From the NCBI GenBank assembly GCA_038277395.1, contig CM076194.1:106471708-106535707 (forward strand): DNA of 64,000 bases. Reading direction: 5' to 3'. Made by a program: the position numbers and the translations under genes. The stretch comes from Dryocosmus kuriphilus. Its lineage: Eukaryota > Arthropoda > Insecta > Hymenoptera > Cynipidae. The stretch's first letter is position 1. Each line of letters begins with the position of its first letter. Shown one piece after another: positions 1 to 10,949 of this stretch. The notes beneath the pieces were generated by a model. It did not search any database. It was not told the origin of the DNA and saw only the letters and a list, made by a program, of their open reading frames with translations.

Positions 1-138
1 GAGGATTGGAAAATGCGTTGGCACAACTGCCTTATATCAGAGGGGATTTACTTTGAAGGGGACACAATAATAATTGATGAATAAATAAATATTTTTTCGT
101 AAAAATTAAAAGTCACCTTACTTTTTGAACACACCTCG
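1..138 (+). mobile_element. mariner transposon, 3' terminal fragment
   Basis: The window opens inside a mariner element. Bases 1-84 encode the last 27 residues of a mariner transposase (begins EDWKMRWHNC, ends IIIDE and a stop). They are followed by a short 3' UTR and an inverted terminal repeat ending CACACCTCG at 138, flanked by the TA target duplication at 139-140. The same C-terminus and end recur at 29540-29689 in the internal mariner copy, so this is a second copy of that family. The rest lies outside the window, so its integrity cannot be judged. Confidence 0.85.
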
Positions 139-140
139 TA

Positions 141-690
141 TTATAATTATTTTCTAGGCTGTAATTCTTCCTCACCAGAATTGACAAATCTGTAATCGTG
201 GTTCGTACAATTTTTTTTTTTTATATGATAATAAACGTTATTACTTATTTATACTTATGTTAGATAAAAAATTTAACTAGTTTTGGTCAGCAAATTTATC
301 GTTGATTTATTTTAAGGTTTCTAATTATATTCTTCTTGAATCTAAAAAATTTAATTTATGAGTGATCCTTTTTTATAATGGGAAATAATAATATTGTAAA
401 CATCTATTCCAATAAATATTTATATAAATACTTATTATTTTATTATATTCTTTCAGTTAGTGATCAATTTTCAAAAGTTGGAGAAACATATCAAAGAGTT
501 GTCACCAGGGAGGAAACTTTAGGAGCCTTTGCAGCTTTGCAATGTCTTCAGAATCTGGAGTAAGCTTTTATATCTTATGCCAAAGCTTGGAAATGAAACT
601 TTATAATTTAATTACATTTCTGTGGAGCAATGCATATTTTTCTTGAACTATAGTGTATCCATGTTTGATATTTTTATTTTCGATTCGATT
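141..690. other. AT-rich intergenic DNA, no supported gene
   Basis: This stretch has homopolymer A/T runs and a 61-codon open frame at 378-563 with no recognisable domain and biased AT-rich composition. I see no splice, promoter or terminal-repeat structure that would support a gene or a named repeat. Confidence 0.5.
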
Positions 691-693
691 ATA

Positions 694-1207
694 CCCTGGT
701 TGAAGTTTTGGAATGGATTTGAGTCCGTTTTAACCTAAACAACTCCAAATAATCTCGACTGTTTACGAATGAATGCGAAGTCTGTTTCCTAAACACGGAC
801 TCATTCGGAATCGAAGGAAAATCCATTCTGAATGAGTCCGATCGATTGCGATCCATTACTTTTGAATCCGAATTGTTCTCTCCAAGTTCATTCCAACTGA
901 TTTTGTGTAAGACCGAAGAAGCTTTTCATTCGGTCTGACTCCGTTAGGCAAGGAAACTTTATTCCGAATGGCATCGAATAATTCCGATCTTGAATCCGAT
1001 TGATTCCGAACAAATCTGAATAAAATTTTGATTCAGAATCACGCAGATTTATTCGGAACGAAATCCTGCAGAAACTTACGCAGCGTTAATCGGACTCATT
1101 CGGAATCAAATGGACTGGGTTGGAGTCATTCGGAAACAGATATCTCATTCACACGGAATCAAATGGATTCAATTTAGATTCCTTTTGGGTCCGAAACTTC
1201 CACTGGA
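694..1207. mobile_element. putative TIR element built of degenerate CATTCGGAATC repeats
   Basis: The left end (CTGGTTGAAGTTTTGGA, about 696-712) and right end (TCCGAAACTTCCACTGG, about 1190-1206) are imperfect inverted repeats. The interior has many degenerate copies, in both orientations, of a motif like GACTCATTCGGAATC. No coding potential is seen and no clear target duplication was identified. A non-autonomous DNA transposon whose interior grew by short tandem amplification would explain it. A decayed minisatellite is the alternative. Confidence 0.45.
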
Positions 1208-1561
1208 GTAGTTACCTATTTCTTTGTTTGAATTATAGTTTAGAAAATATTTATTCTTGAAAAGGAGTTTGTGATGTGGACGTGGACGTGTGATGTGCAA
1301 ACGAGGACGTTGGATATTCTGGGTATTCAAAAGCAGGGAAGCCTGAAGCGATGAATCGGTTGAAAATTTTGGTTTTCTTGAGAAAAAAGCCGTGAAAATA
1401 TTCTTAGTTTTTCATGTTTTTCTGAAAAGAGGTCGTCAGTATATTTCTCGCTGACGATCCCCCCTAGTGAGTAATAATGGAATTTTGCCCTTGCTTTTGC
1501 CAGTACCCCACCCCTTCCGCCCCAGGAACTGTCCGCGTGGTATATGGATTGCACGATCCTT

Positions 1562-2273
1562 CGTTGGGTTCCTGTGTAACTTCCCTGGTAGGTTTTTGAA
1601 CAGGAACTTGCACAAGAGTCTTGCAAGAAAATTATGACCAGGATTCTGGGAGGATCCTGTACAGTGTACAGGATGCACATGAGAGAAATTGTGACAAGTA
1701 TCCTGGGAGGATTCTGTACAGGCTGCCATCTACATAAGAAATACTTAATTATAAATCCATTAAAGCTCTGTAGTTAGGTATGATAATTTTCTATTTTCCT
1801 TGTTCCAGGGTCGGCAGAACAGAAAAATTTCGGGTGTCTAGTAAAAAAAGGGAGGGGGGGGGGGGGGGGTAAATGTATTTTTTTAATATGGTCTTTACAA
1901 CATTATAAAATTGATAATTAAGGCTTATGAAAAAAAGCTCTAAAACACGTGGCTAGACAAAACGCTGTGAAAAAGCTCGCACTCTCTGTTCGGAATCTCC
2001 AGCGTGCTTGGAGTTGGAACTTTAGATTAGGCCTATAACTTAGAAAAATACTTCTCCGATTTCGGGTGGGTAATTCGACACCCAAAAAATTGTCGGGTGT
2101 CTAGTACGGCATACCGAAGACTAGACTGATGCCGGCCCTGCCTTGTTCTTAAATTACAATCCTGTACAGGTTACTGTAAGGATCCTCTCATGATCCTTAT
2201 TGTTAAAATTTTATTGCAAGACTCCTGTGCAAGTTCCTGTCCAAGCACCTACCAAGGAACTTACACAGGAACG
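1562..2273. repeat. interrupted inverted repeat
   Basis: Bases about 1562-1735 and 2160-2273 are imperfect reverse complements. Shared motifs include CAGGAACTTGCACAAGAGTC on the left and the complement of its counterpart near 2221-2245, plus CCTGTACAG near the inner ends. The left arm also holds a partial internal duplication (ATTCTGGGAGGATCCTGTACAG twice with variation). The loop holds the hAT-type MITE described separately, so the fold-back is older than that insertion. Short frames across the arms are unlikely to be coding. Confidence 0.6.
1806..2140. mobile_element. hAT-type MITE with perfect 8-bp target duplication
   Basis: This 335-bp element starts CAGGGTCGGCA and ends TGCCGGCCCTG, an inverted pair differing at one base. 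It is flanked by the identical octamer CCTTGTTC at 1798-1805 and 2141-2148. Subterminal copies of CGGGTGTCTAGT face each other near both ends. An 8-bp duplication with CAGGG termini is the usual signature of hAT-superfamily elements. There is no transposase, so it is non-autonomous. A G homopolymer occupies 1854-1869. Confidence 0.85.
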
Positions 2274-2279
2274 AGGGCC

Positions 2280-3800
2280 GCGACGAGGCTGGTGCAGACG
2301 GTGCGGTGCACCGGGCCTCCCGACTGCGAAGGGGCCCTTAGAACCAAAAGGCTTTACCAAAAAATCAAGTTTTTCAAAAGATTTCTTCAGCTTTTCGATT
2401 TTTCAAAGAATATTTTGAAGAATTGAATAAACATAATAATCGGTTTCATAGAAAAAGTCAAAAAATATTAAGAAAAAAAGCGTTAGAAAAAAATAAAGAG
2501 ATTTTAAACAATTTTTACGACATTTACCATGAATTTTGTGATTTTTATCAAAAATTTATTTATTTATTGAAATAATTTCATTATAATCTAAATCATTAGG
2601 GTAATTAATTCGAACATTCAATTCCTTAATTTCAAAAACCTATAGCTGTATTGTGCGCATACGCATATGCCTTTGAATTTCCCACACTATCAACGATTTT
2701 GCCGCTATGAAATTCAGAAAGAAATCGTTTTGGGAATAGGGACGCAAGACGTCAGATGTGCAAGAGCTCCCTGCTTTTACTTGCTATGTTTTGTGTAATT
2801 TTAGTATTTGTAACGTAAAAGTTGTGATTTCTCATGATAGCCATATAAAACAGTATATAATTATAAGAATCACTTGTGATATTGAAAATTCGGTTGTAAA
2901 AAGTGTATATGTACTGCTGATATAAAATCGAGACAGAGGCTGTTTTAGGAATAGGGACGAAAGACACCAGATTTGCAAAAACCTTAATTTTATAAGTGAT
3001 TTTTTGCCTGATTTTTGTTTTCGTACTGCAATTTGTAAATTCTTCTGATGAAAATATTAAATAGTAGATAAATTATAGAAATTAAGTGTGATATCGAGAA
3101 CTCAACTGTTAAAAGCATCAATGTACATTACTAACATGGGCGTGAATATAAACATTTCTTTAAAAAAACATAACCTTACGTGTTATTTGATTACCCTGCA
3201 ATAATAAGGTCCCGCACTTTTTTCCATCGGAAACAGGTTGTAACTTACTCTTGTGCATACGGCATGGTGACAAAATCTGTTTGAATTTTTCTCAGAGTAG
3301 TCAGTAGAGTGATGGGATATTTCTTGGCACTAGTACATTTCTAATATAATGCTAATGGTACCAAAATATTTCAAGCTAATGAAATTTTTATCTCAGAAGA
3401 AATTAAACGGAATGATTCTTTGATAAATGAACAAATTATATAATAATATAATATAATAATATATAATTCTTGTACAATTTCTGACGCTTACCTATAAACT
3501 ATACATGTAAATCAAAAATTAATATGACGAAGTTTATGCAAATCGGGGAGTGGGTGTCTTCATGAGAATTATGTAATTTGAAAATTTTTAAATATAGCTA
3601 TAGGGAAGTAGGTCCAATATTCAAGAATAAATGTTTTATTTTAAAGTAGGGATAACAAAAGTAATATACCATTGATAATTGTTTTATAGTCGGGTACGCG
3701 AGATATTGTAATATTTATTTTTTAAAATTGCATATATTGTTTTTTATAGAAATTCTAATTCTAGCAGAATTCTGTTTGCCCCCAAAGTTCGTCAAGCGTT
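2280..3800. other. AT-rich DNA, no supported gene
   Basis: A short GC-rich patch (2275-2340) gives way to AT-rich sequence. Two similar stretches at about 2740-2970 and 2940-3130 share GGAATAGGGACG..AGACGNCAGAT and aligned downstream text, suggesting a degenerate tandem duplication of roughly 210 bp. I see no exon, RNA gene or terminal repeats. Confidence 0.4.
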
Positions 3801-3807
3801 GGTCCAC

Positions 3808-5050
3808 CTTTTTACATTCTCATCCGAGAAGGTATTAGATTTATGTAAATTTGACTTTCGCGGATTTCATGAATTCTCCACGTTTTGAGACCTCCTGAAT
3901 CCGAAAAAATGGTTTTTAAGACGGTGTCTGTCTGTCTGTTGTCGTTGTCGTCGACGTTGTCGTTGTCGTTGTCGTCGTTGGAGTCTGTTCCCATGATAAC
4001 TTTCGAAAGACTAATCGGATTGGATTGCGTTTTGGTACACTTCTTTAAGGAGTAAAACCAAAGAAAGAGTTCGTTAACCAGCGGTTTTCGACCAACGGTT
4101 ATGGTTTTATCCATCAAAAACGGTTTTTATAAAATAAAGAAATCCATTTTCTGGCTAAACTATGAGAGATACAAAAAAAATATTATAAAGTAAAATTGTT
4201 CGATTCAAAAAAATCTACAAATTTCGTCTTAATCATTTTTTGATAAAATGAACGGTTTTTATTTTAACCAAGAAAACGCTATTAGAATTAAAGAACTCTG
4301 GTTTTCCGCCAAAATATTCAAGTTGCAAAAAAAATGGTTGAGAACAAAGTTGTTCAGTTTAAAAAGATATACAAATTTTGTTTCAACAATTTTTTGATCA
4401 AATGCACGGTTTTTGTTTTAATCGCTAAAACGTGATTAAAAATAAAAAATTTCAAATTTCCTGCCAAACTATTCAAGATACGGAAAAATAATAATAAACA
4501 AAGTTATTTGACTTAGAAAGATCTACAAATTTACTCTCTATCATTTTTTTTAACAGACGCGTAGTTTTTGATTTATTCGTGAAATATCTTATGAAATATA
4601 AAGAAAACCACTTTTCAGCAAAACTGTGCAAGATATGAGAAAATATAACAAGCAGAATTGTTCACCTTGGAAAGAGCTACAAAATTTATTTATAAGACTC
4701 ATCGTTTTGCTTTTAACAATCGAAATCCTATATTGTGAAAATTTGGAAAATCACAAAAAAACTTTACCAATCTACAATCTGTTTTAAAAAAATGTAATTA
4801 TCGAGCGCGAAGCGCGAGTGTCATGATGAGAATGTATTCCTTAAGGGCGATAGAGCCTTAAGTAAAATAATTTCTTTTGTAATTTTTAATTTAAAGGTTC
4901 ATAGGATCCATAAACACCGTGCGCGTAGCGCGAGGTGAATAATCTATCGAGCGCGAAGCGCGAGTGCCAACAGACGCGCGCCCTAGGCGCGCTCATACTT
5001 CGCGCGAAGCGCGCGATGAGAATGTGCCCGCGAGGCGGGCAGATTTTTTA
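3808..5050 (+). mobile_element. HINE-like repeat, copy A (full length)
   Basis: The order along the + strand is: the 5' end in a T-run with ACATTCTCATC (3815-3825); the TGTC microsatellite (about 3927-3940); a GTC/GTT triplet tract; then four related units of about 160 bp (roughly 4130-4740), each with an ACTATGNNAGATAC-like start and a GATCTACAAATTT core. Then come two 3' blocks. Block one is GATGAGAATGT plus hairpin CTTAAGG/CCTTAAG (near 4825-4862). Block two is GATGAGAATGT plus hairpin GCCCGC-GAG-GCGGGC (near 5017-5040). Subterminal inverted repeats, a 3' hairpin, the TGTC microsatellite and T-rich target match Helentron-associated elements by structure. No Rep/helicase is encoded, and no CTRR end is present as in canonical Helitrons. 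Confidence 0.6.
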
Positions 5051-5157
5051 TTTACAATTTAGACACTTAAATTGTTTAATTCTTGTCACTATGTTGATTT
5101 GTATTATTATTGATTTTGACTTTTTTTTTCATACATGTGTCTTTCTGACAATTTGTT

Positions 5158-5862
5158 ATTTTTTTACATTCTCATCAGAGAAGGTATTAGATTTATGCAA
5201 AACTTGACTTTCGCGGATTTTATGAAATCTCCACGTTTTAAGACCTCCTGAATCCGAGAAAATGGTTTTTACGACCGTGTCTGTCTGTCTGTTGGCGTTG
5301 TCGTCGTTGTTGTCGTCGTTGTCGTTGTCGTTGTCGTCGTTGTCGTCTGTTCCCACGATAACTTTCGAAGGACTAATCGGATTGGATTGCGCTTTGGCAC
5401 ACTCTTTTAAGGTCCAAAAAGAAAGGACGAGTTCGTTAAACAGCGGTTTTTGACCAACGGTTATGGTTTTATCCATCAAAAACGGTTTACACAAAATCAA
5501 GAAATTCATTTTCCGACTAAACTATGAGAGATAAAAAAAAAAAAACGTAAGAAAGTAAAATTGTTCATCTCAAAAAAATCTACAAATTTTGTCTTCACCG
5601 TTTTTCGATAAAATGAACGGTTTTTGTTTTAATCAAGAAAACGCTCTTAAAATTAAAAAACTGTGGTTTCCCGCCAAAATATTCAAGATAAAAAAAAATG
5701 GTAAAGAACAAAGTTGTTCAATTTAAAAAGATCTACAAATTTTGTTTCAACCATTTTTTGATAAAATGCACGTTTTTTGTTTTAATCGATAAAACGTTAT
5801 TAAAAATTAAAGATTTCAAATTTCCCGCCAAACTATGGAAGACACTGAAAAATAATAATAAA
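5158..5862 (+). mobile_element. HINE-like repeat, copy B (3' truncated)
   Basis: The 5' end, TGTC and GTC/GTT tracts, and the first two and a half 160-bp units match copies A and D. The copy stops inside the third unit at an AATAATAATAA tract, where the 3' end of inverted copy C begins. Either C inserted here with loss of B's remainder, or the pair arose by template switching. The antisense frame over this part (Asp/Asn run) is a repeat frame, not a demonstrated gene. Confidence 0.65.
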
Positions 5863-7100
5863 AAATCTGCCCGCTGCGCGGGCACATTCTCATCGCGCGC
5901 TTCGCGCGAAGTATGAGCGCGCCTAGGGCGCGCATCTGTTGGCTCCCGCGCTTCGCGCTCGATAGATTATTCACCTCGCGCTACGCGCTCGGTGTTTCTG
6001 AATGGTATAAACCTTTAAATTAAAAATTCCAAAAGAAATTATTTTACTTAAGGCTCTATCGCCCTTAAGGAATACATTCTCATCATGACACTCGCGCTTC
6101 GCGCTCGATAATTACATTTTTTAAAACGCATTGTAGATTGGTAAAGTTTTTTAGTGATTTTCCAAATTTTCACAATAGAGGATTTCGATTCTTAAAAGTA
6201 AAACGATGAGTCTTAACGAATAAATTTTGTAGCTCTTTCCAAGGTGAACAATTCTGCTTGTTAATATCTTCTCATATCTTGCACAGTTTTGCTGAAAAGT
6301 GGTTTGCTTTATATTTCATACAATATTTCACGAATAACTCAAAAACTACGCATCTGATCAAAAAAATGATAGAAAGTAAATTTGTAGACCCTTTTGAGGC
6401 GAACAACTTTGTTTCTTATTATTTTTCCGTATCTTCCATAATTTGGCGGGAAATTTTAAATTTTTCATTTTTAATAACGTTTTATCGATTGAAACATAAA
6501 CCGTGCATTTTATCAAAAAATGGTTGAAACAAAATTTGTACATCGTTTTAAATTGAACAACTTTGTTCTTTGCCACTTTTTTGTATCTTGAATATTTTGG
6601 CGGGAAAACAGAGTTCTTTAAATTTAATAGCGTTTTCTTGATTAGAACAAAAACCGTTCATTTTATCGAAAAACGGTTAAGACAAAATTTGTAGATTTTT
6701 TTGAGGTGAACAATTTTACTTTCTTACGTTTTTTTTGTATCTCTCATAGTTTAGTCGGAAAATGAATTTCTTGATTTTGTGTAAATCGTTTTTGATGGAT
6801 AAAACCATAACCGTTTGTCAAAAACCGCTGGTTAACGAACTCGTCCTTTCTTTTTGGACCTTAAAGTAGTGTGCCGAAGCGCAATCCAATCCGATTAGTC
6901 CTTCGAAAGTTATCGTGGGAACAGACGACAACGACAACGACAACGACGACAACAACGACGACAACGCCAACAGACAGACAGACACGGTCGTAAAAACCAT
7001 TTTTTCGGATTCAGGAGGTCTTAAAACGTGGAGATTTCATGAAATCCGCGAAAGTCAAATTTTGCATAAATCTAATACCATCTCTGATGAGAATGTAAAA
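5863..7100 (-). mobile_element. HINE-like repeat, copy C (full length, inverted)
   Basis: Read on the minus strand this is a complete copy. The 5' end lies at about 7100 (GATGAGAATGTAAAAAG on the plus strand), then the GAC/AAC triplet tract (about 6925-6970), the four internal units, the CTTAAGG hairpin block near 6050-6085, and the terminal GCCCGC-TGC-GCGGGC hairpin at about 5869-5884. It abuts copy B head to head, creating arms of about 700 bp with a spacer of about 570 bp. Confidence 0.65.
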
Positions 7101-7213
7101 AGAGGACAAGTTGTAAGAAGTTCAACCGTAAAACGCAGCTGAAAATTTATATAGGAATTTTAAATTATAAAATTGATTCTAAGATAATAATATATATATT
7201 TATTTTTTGTCTT

Positions 7214-8487
7214 TCTACATTCTCATCAGAGAAGGTATTAGATTTATTCAAAATTTGACTTTCGCGGATTTCATGAAATCTCCACGTTTTGAGACCTCCT
7301 GAATCCGAAAAAAAAAACGGTTTTTACGACGGTGTCTGTCTGTCTGTTGTCGTCGTTGTCGTCGTCGTTGTCGTCGTCGTTGTCGTCGTCGTCTTCGTGG
7401 TCGTCGTCGTCATTGTCGTCGTCGTCTTCGTGGTCGTCGTCGTCGTTGGAGTCTGTTCCCACGATAACTTTGGAAGGACTAATGGGATTGGAGTGCGCTT
7501 TGGTACACTTCTTTAAAAGATTAAAAGAAAGGACAAGTTTGTTAAACAGGGGTTTTTGACCAACGGTTATGGTTTTATCCATCAAAAACGTTTCCACAAA
7601 ATCAAAAAATCAATTTTCCGGCTAAACTATGAGAGATACAAAAAAATGTGAGAAAGTAAAATTGTTCATCTTAAAAAAATCCACAAATTTTGTCTTAACC
7701 ATTTTTTGATTAAATGAACGGTTTTTGTTTTAATCAAGAAAACGCTATTAACATTAAAAAACTCTGGTTTCCCGCCAAAATATTCAAGATACAAAAAAAT
7801 GGTACAGAAAAAGATTGTTCAATTTAAAAAGTTCTACAAATTTTGCTTGAACTATTTTTTGACAAAATGCACGTTTTTTGTTTTAATCGATAAAACGTTA
7901 TTAAAAATAAAATATTTCAAATTTCCTACCAAACTATGCAAGATACGGAAAAATAATAATAACCAAAGTTGTTCACCTTAAAAAGATCTACAAATTTGTT
8001 CTTTATCATTTGTTTGAGCAGACGCGTATTTTTTGAGTTATTCGTGAAATATGTTATAAAATATAAAGAAAACTACTTTTCAGCAAAACTATGCAAGATA
8101 TGAGAAAATATTAACAAGCAGAATTGTTCACATTGGAAAGAGCTACAAAATTTATTTATAAGACTCATCGTTTTACTTTTAAGAATCGAAATCCTCTATT
8201 GTGAAAATTTGGAAAATCACTAAAAAACTTTACCAATCTACAATGTGTTTTAAAAAAATGTAATTATCGAGCGCGAAGCGCGAGTGTCATGATGAGAATG
8301 TATTCCTTAAGGGCGATAGAGCCTTAAGTAAAATAATTTCTTTTGTAATTTTTAATTTAAAGGTTTATACGATCCATAAACATCGAGCGCGAAGCGCGAG
8401 TGCCAACAGACGCGCGCCCCAGGCGCGCTCATACTTCGCGCCAAGCGCGCGATGAGAATATGCCCGCGAAGCGGGCAGATTTTTTAT
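7214..8487 (+). mobile_element. HINE-like repeat, copy D (reference full-length copy)
   Basis: This is the clearest intact copy. The 5' motif ACATTCTCATC is at 7217-7227 and TGTCTGTCTGT near 7334. The GTC/GTT/GTCTTC tract runs to about 7447. The internal 160-bp units span about 7560-8190. Inner terminator block: GATGAGAATGT at 8291-8301, stem 8306-8312 / 8322-8328. Outer block: GATGAGAATA at 8451-8460 and stem GCCCGC 8462-8467 / GCGGGC 8471-8476, followed by AGATTTTTT. Small GCGC-GAA-GCGC palindromes precede both blocks. Confidence 0.65.
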
Positions 8488-8489
8488 AA

Positions 8490-10945
8490 TATAATCTGAA
8501 GAGTATTCGGGGATACGACTTTTTAGTAAAATTGGTTTATTTGTTTAATAATCAAAAAAAAAAAACGTTACTATAATAATTTTATTACGTTACTGACCAG
8601 TAACGCCTGGTACTTTATGAAAGAAAATGATTTTAAAATGATTTTTTAATATTTTCTAAATATTTATGTAGGAATGCTTTTACAATGTAAATATTTATGT
8701 ATTTATTTATGTATCGGCGTAGGGCCGAAAGTGTTAAAGATATCTTTGATGATAGCGTCTCCTTTGTTCTATTTTCTTAAATGTTTCCGAATATTTATCA
8801 AAGAAATAAATCCAACGGTAACTGAAAAATTCTTGAATTCGACGGTTTCAGTTACGTGGCCTAAGTACTAGAGTAATAAATCCCAACCATAATCGATAAC
8901 GATGAGACCAAAAGTATATTTACAGAAACGCTTGTTTTTGAATAGGTACCTGATTGCAAATTGCAAACTTAAAGTTTTAACCCCCTGGGTTTAGAAATGG
9001 GAACAATCGGTAATGTTTCTAAAAATCGACAACAGCCCAGGCCCTAGGTCCTTAATCCCTTATAGGTTTAAAATTCATTATCGCACCGTCTATGAAATTT
9101 ATTACTATCTATCTACAAGAAACTGAAGTTTCAAGTAAGAAAAAATAAAGTAGATCTATAAATTAGTTACACTTGGCAAATGACAATGAACGTTTTATAA
9201 TTACCTACGTTCTAATTCTAAACTCTAAACTCAAAAGCAGTAAAGTAATAAACAGGAAGAGCCAGGTATAGTCCTAATAATGAAGGAAAGTATTCTTTCA
9301 AAATGTATAATTCTATAGGAGCGTCTCGCCAAGAAATATTGCACTAATATTATTCGACTCAGACATATTCAAGAGTCTGGATTGTCTGGAAGTTTTGAGA
9401 CTTTTATTATTTGCTATGAAATGGTTTTCACTTTCTTTGAAATGTTAGGTATTTGCTCAAAAATAAATCCCAACTACTCTGATCTTCAAATGAGAACGTG
9501 ATGTTACCTTGAAATAAACCTAAATTTCATTTTAGTAATAAGATATGAACATTCAAAATTGTTATTTCACATTTCAAAGCTTTAAGAAATCAAGGTGGAA
9601 GACAAACAAATTTAAAAGAAGTGTCTACACGTACGAAAAAAGCTGTGTATTTGTGCAGAAATTTCCGTACAAAATATCCCATTTCCAGCTCTATTCGTAT
9701 CGAAATTTCGGCACCCACAGTCACGACCTTAAAAAAGTTTAAAATAAAATAAAATGCAGATTTTAAAGTATTCAATTTTTAAATGAAATTGAAATATATT
9801 TGAAAGCATATTTAATTGAATCCAATGCTGTTGAATCGTTGAATGCAAATCTATGAATTTGTAGTTTAAAAATTATATTTGCTCTCTAGCTTTAGGTTCA
9901 AATGATTTGCTTTCCAATTGCAATAATATTTGCAAATTTAGTGCTTCAAAAAATCAAAATCTGCATTCCTTTTGTTTTGGATTCGTTCGAAAATTTGTTT
10001 CCTTTTCTATTTAATTGCTCAAAAGCTTGGAATGTTTTTTGATTAATTAGATATGAGTACATCTTTGAGGACACTGCTTTTAATTTCGTTGCTTTAAAAT
10101 CTAAGTAATTGATAAAGCTCAATTCCAAGAATAACTAATAATCTATTACAATTTTTCTTACTTAAAGTATGAGTCTGGAGTCTAGAGTCTAGACTCTATA
10201 GTCTTATATTCTTTTAGTATGTAGACAGTATTACATTTTATAGCCCTATTTGAATGTCAGTTTTAAAGCAATGATGGATTAGGATAAAAGATTATATTGG
10301 GGACATTTGGAAACAATAGCGATTGTGACCATTTCTAAAATGCGCCAGACGCCTATAAGCTTTGAGGACAGGCCGCAAATAATTGTTTTTGGAGACATTT
10401 CCAATTATCTATTCCAGCAATAAACTTTTGTGTAAATATACATTTGGTTTCGTCGTTAGGATTATTGTAGGGTATTAAGAGGTTTATTACTCTGTGGAAC
10501 TTAGGCCAGATCTTTAGGTCGTAGTTTAGATTTAGATTTTAGTATTCAGGTCTTCAGTCTTAGGTCCCTTAGGAAGTATCTGTAGTAAAACCTTACATTC
10601 CAAAAATAAATGAGCAGTAATTTGAACTTCTTTAAAATTTATAGGGAGAGGCGAAATAATTTTAAACTTGGGGAAATGCTATTAGAACAGTATTAGATTT
10701 TATAAATATAATGATATAATTATTTGGTACACTTCCGTTTCCATAAACATAATTCTATCTTTTCTAACATTTTAAAGTATGCAATCATTCATTGTACAAT
10801 GGGCGACTCTAAAGTCTTTTACTTTTAAATTTTTCATTTTTCAGTCTTAATTTCTAATATTTTATTTTCAAACTAAAAAGTTTTCAATTGGAGTTTTGAA
10901 GAACTGAACAAATAAAGATTAAAAGTGTTTGAATTCAGCTTCAGC
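8490..10945. other. AT-rich DNA, no supported gene
   Basis: About 2.4 kb of AT-rich sequence without terminal repeats or recognisable coding. Minor structures are GTTACTG-AC-CAGTAAC (near 8590) and a GAGTCTAGAGTCTAGACTC cluster (near 10172-10195). Overlapping 60-65-codon frames at 9545-9775 lie on opposite strands and have no domain signature. Confidence 0.45.
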
Positions 10946-10949
10946 AATT

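Noticed and set aside
4800..5040. GCGCGAAGCGCG palindromes as CpG-island promoters
   Set aside because: They recur at the same place in every HINE-like copy, next to the terminators, so they belong to the repeat.
3808..5050. Canonical Helitron assignment for the dominant repeat
   Set aside because: No 5'-TC...CTRR-3' ends or A|T insertion. T-rich targets and subterminal inverted repeats fit the Helentron-type layout better.
7271..7597. Asp/Asn-rich and Val- or Ser-rich ORFs over the GTC/GTT tracts (also at 5156-5509, 50367-50747, 53926-54201 and others)
   Set aside because: They translate a triplet microsatellite within the HINE-like repeat. Different frames give poly-Val, Leu/Ser or Asp/Asn, and several copies carry stops.
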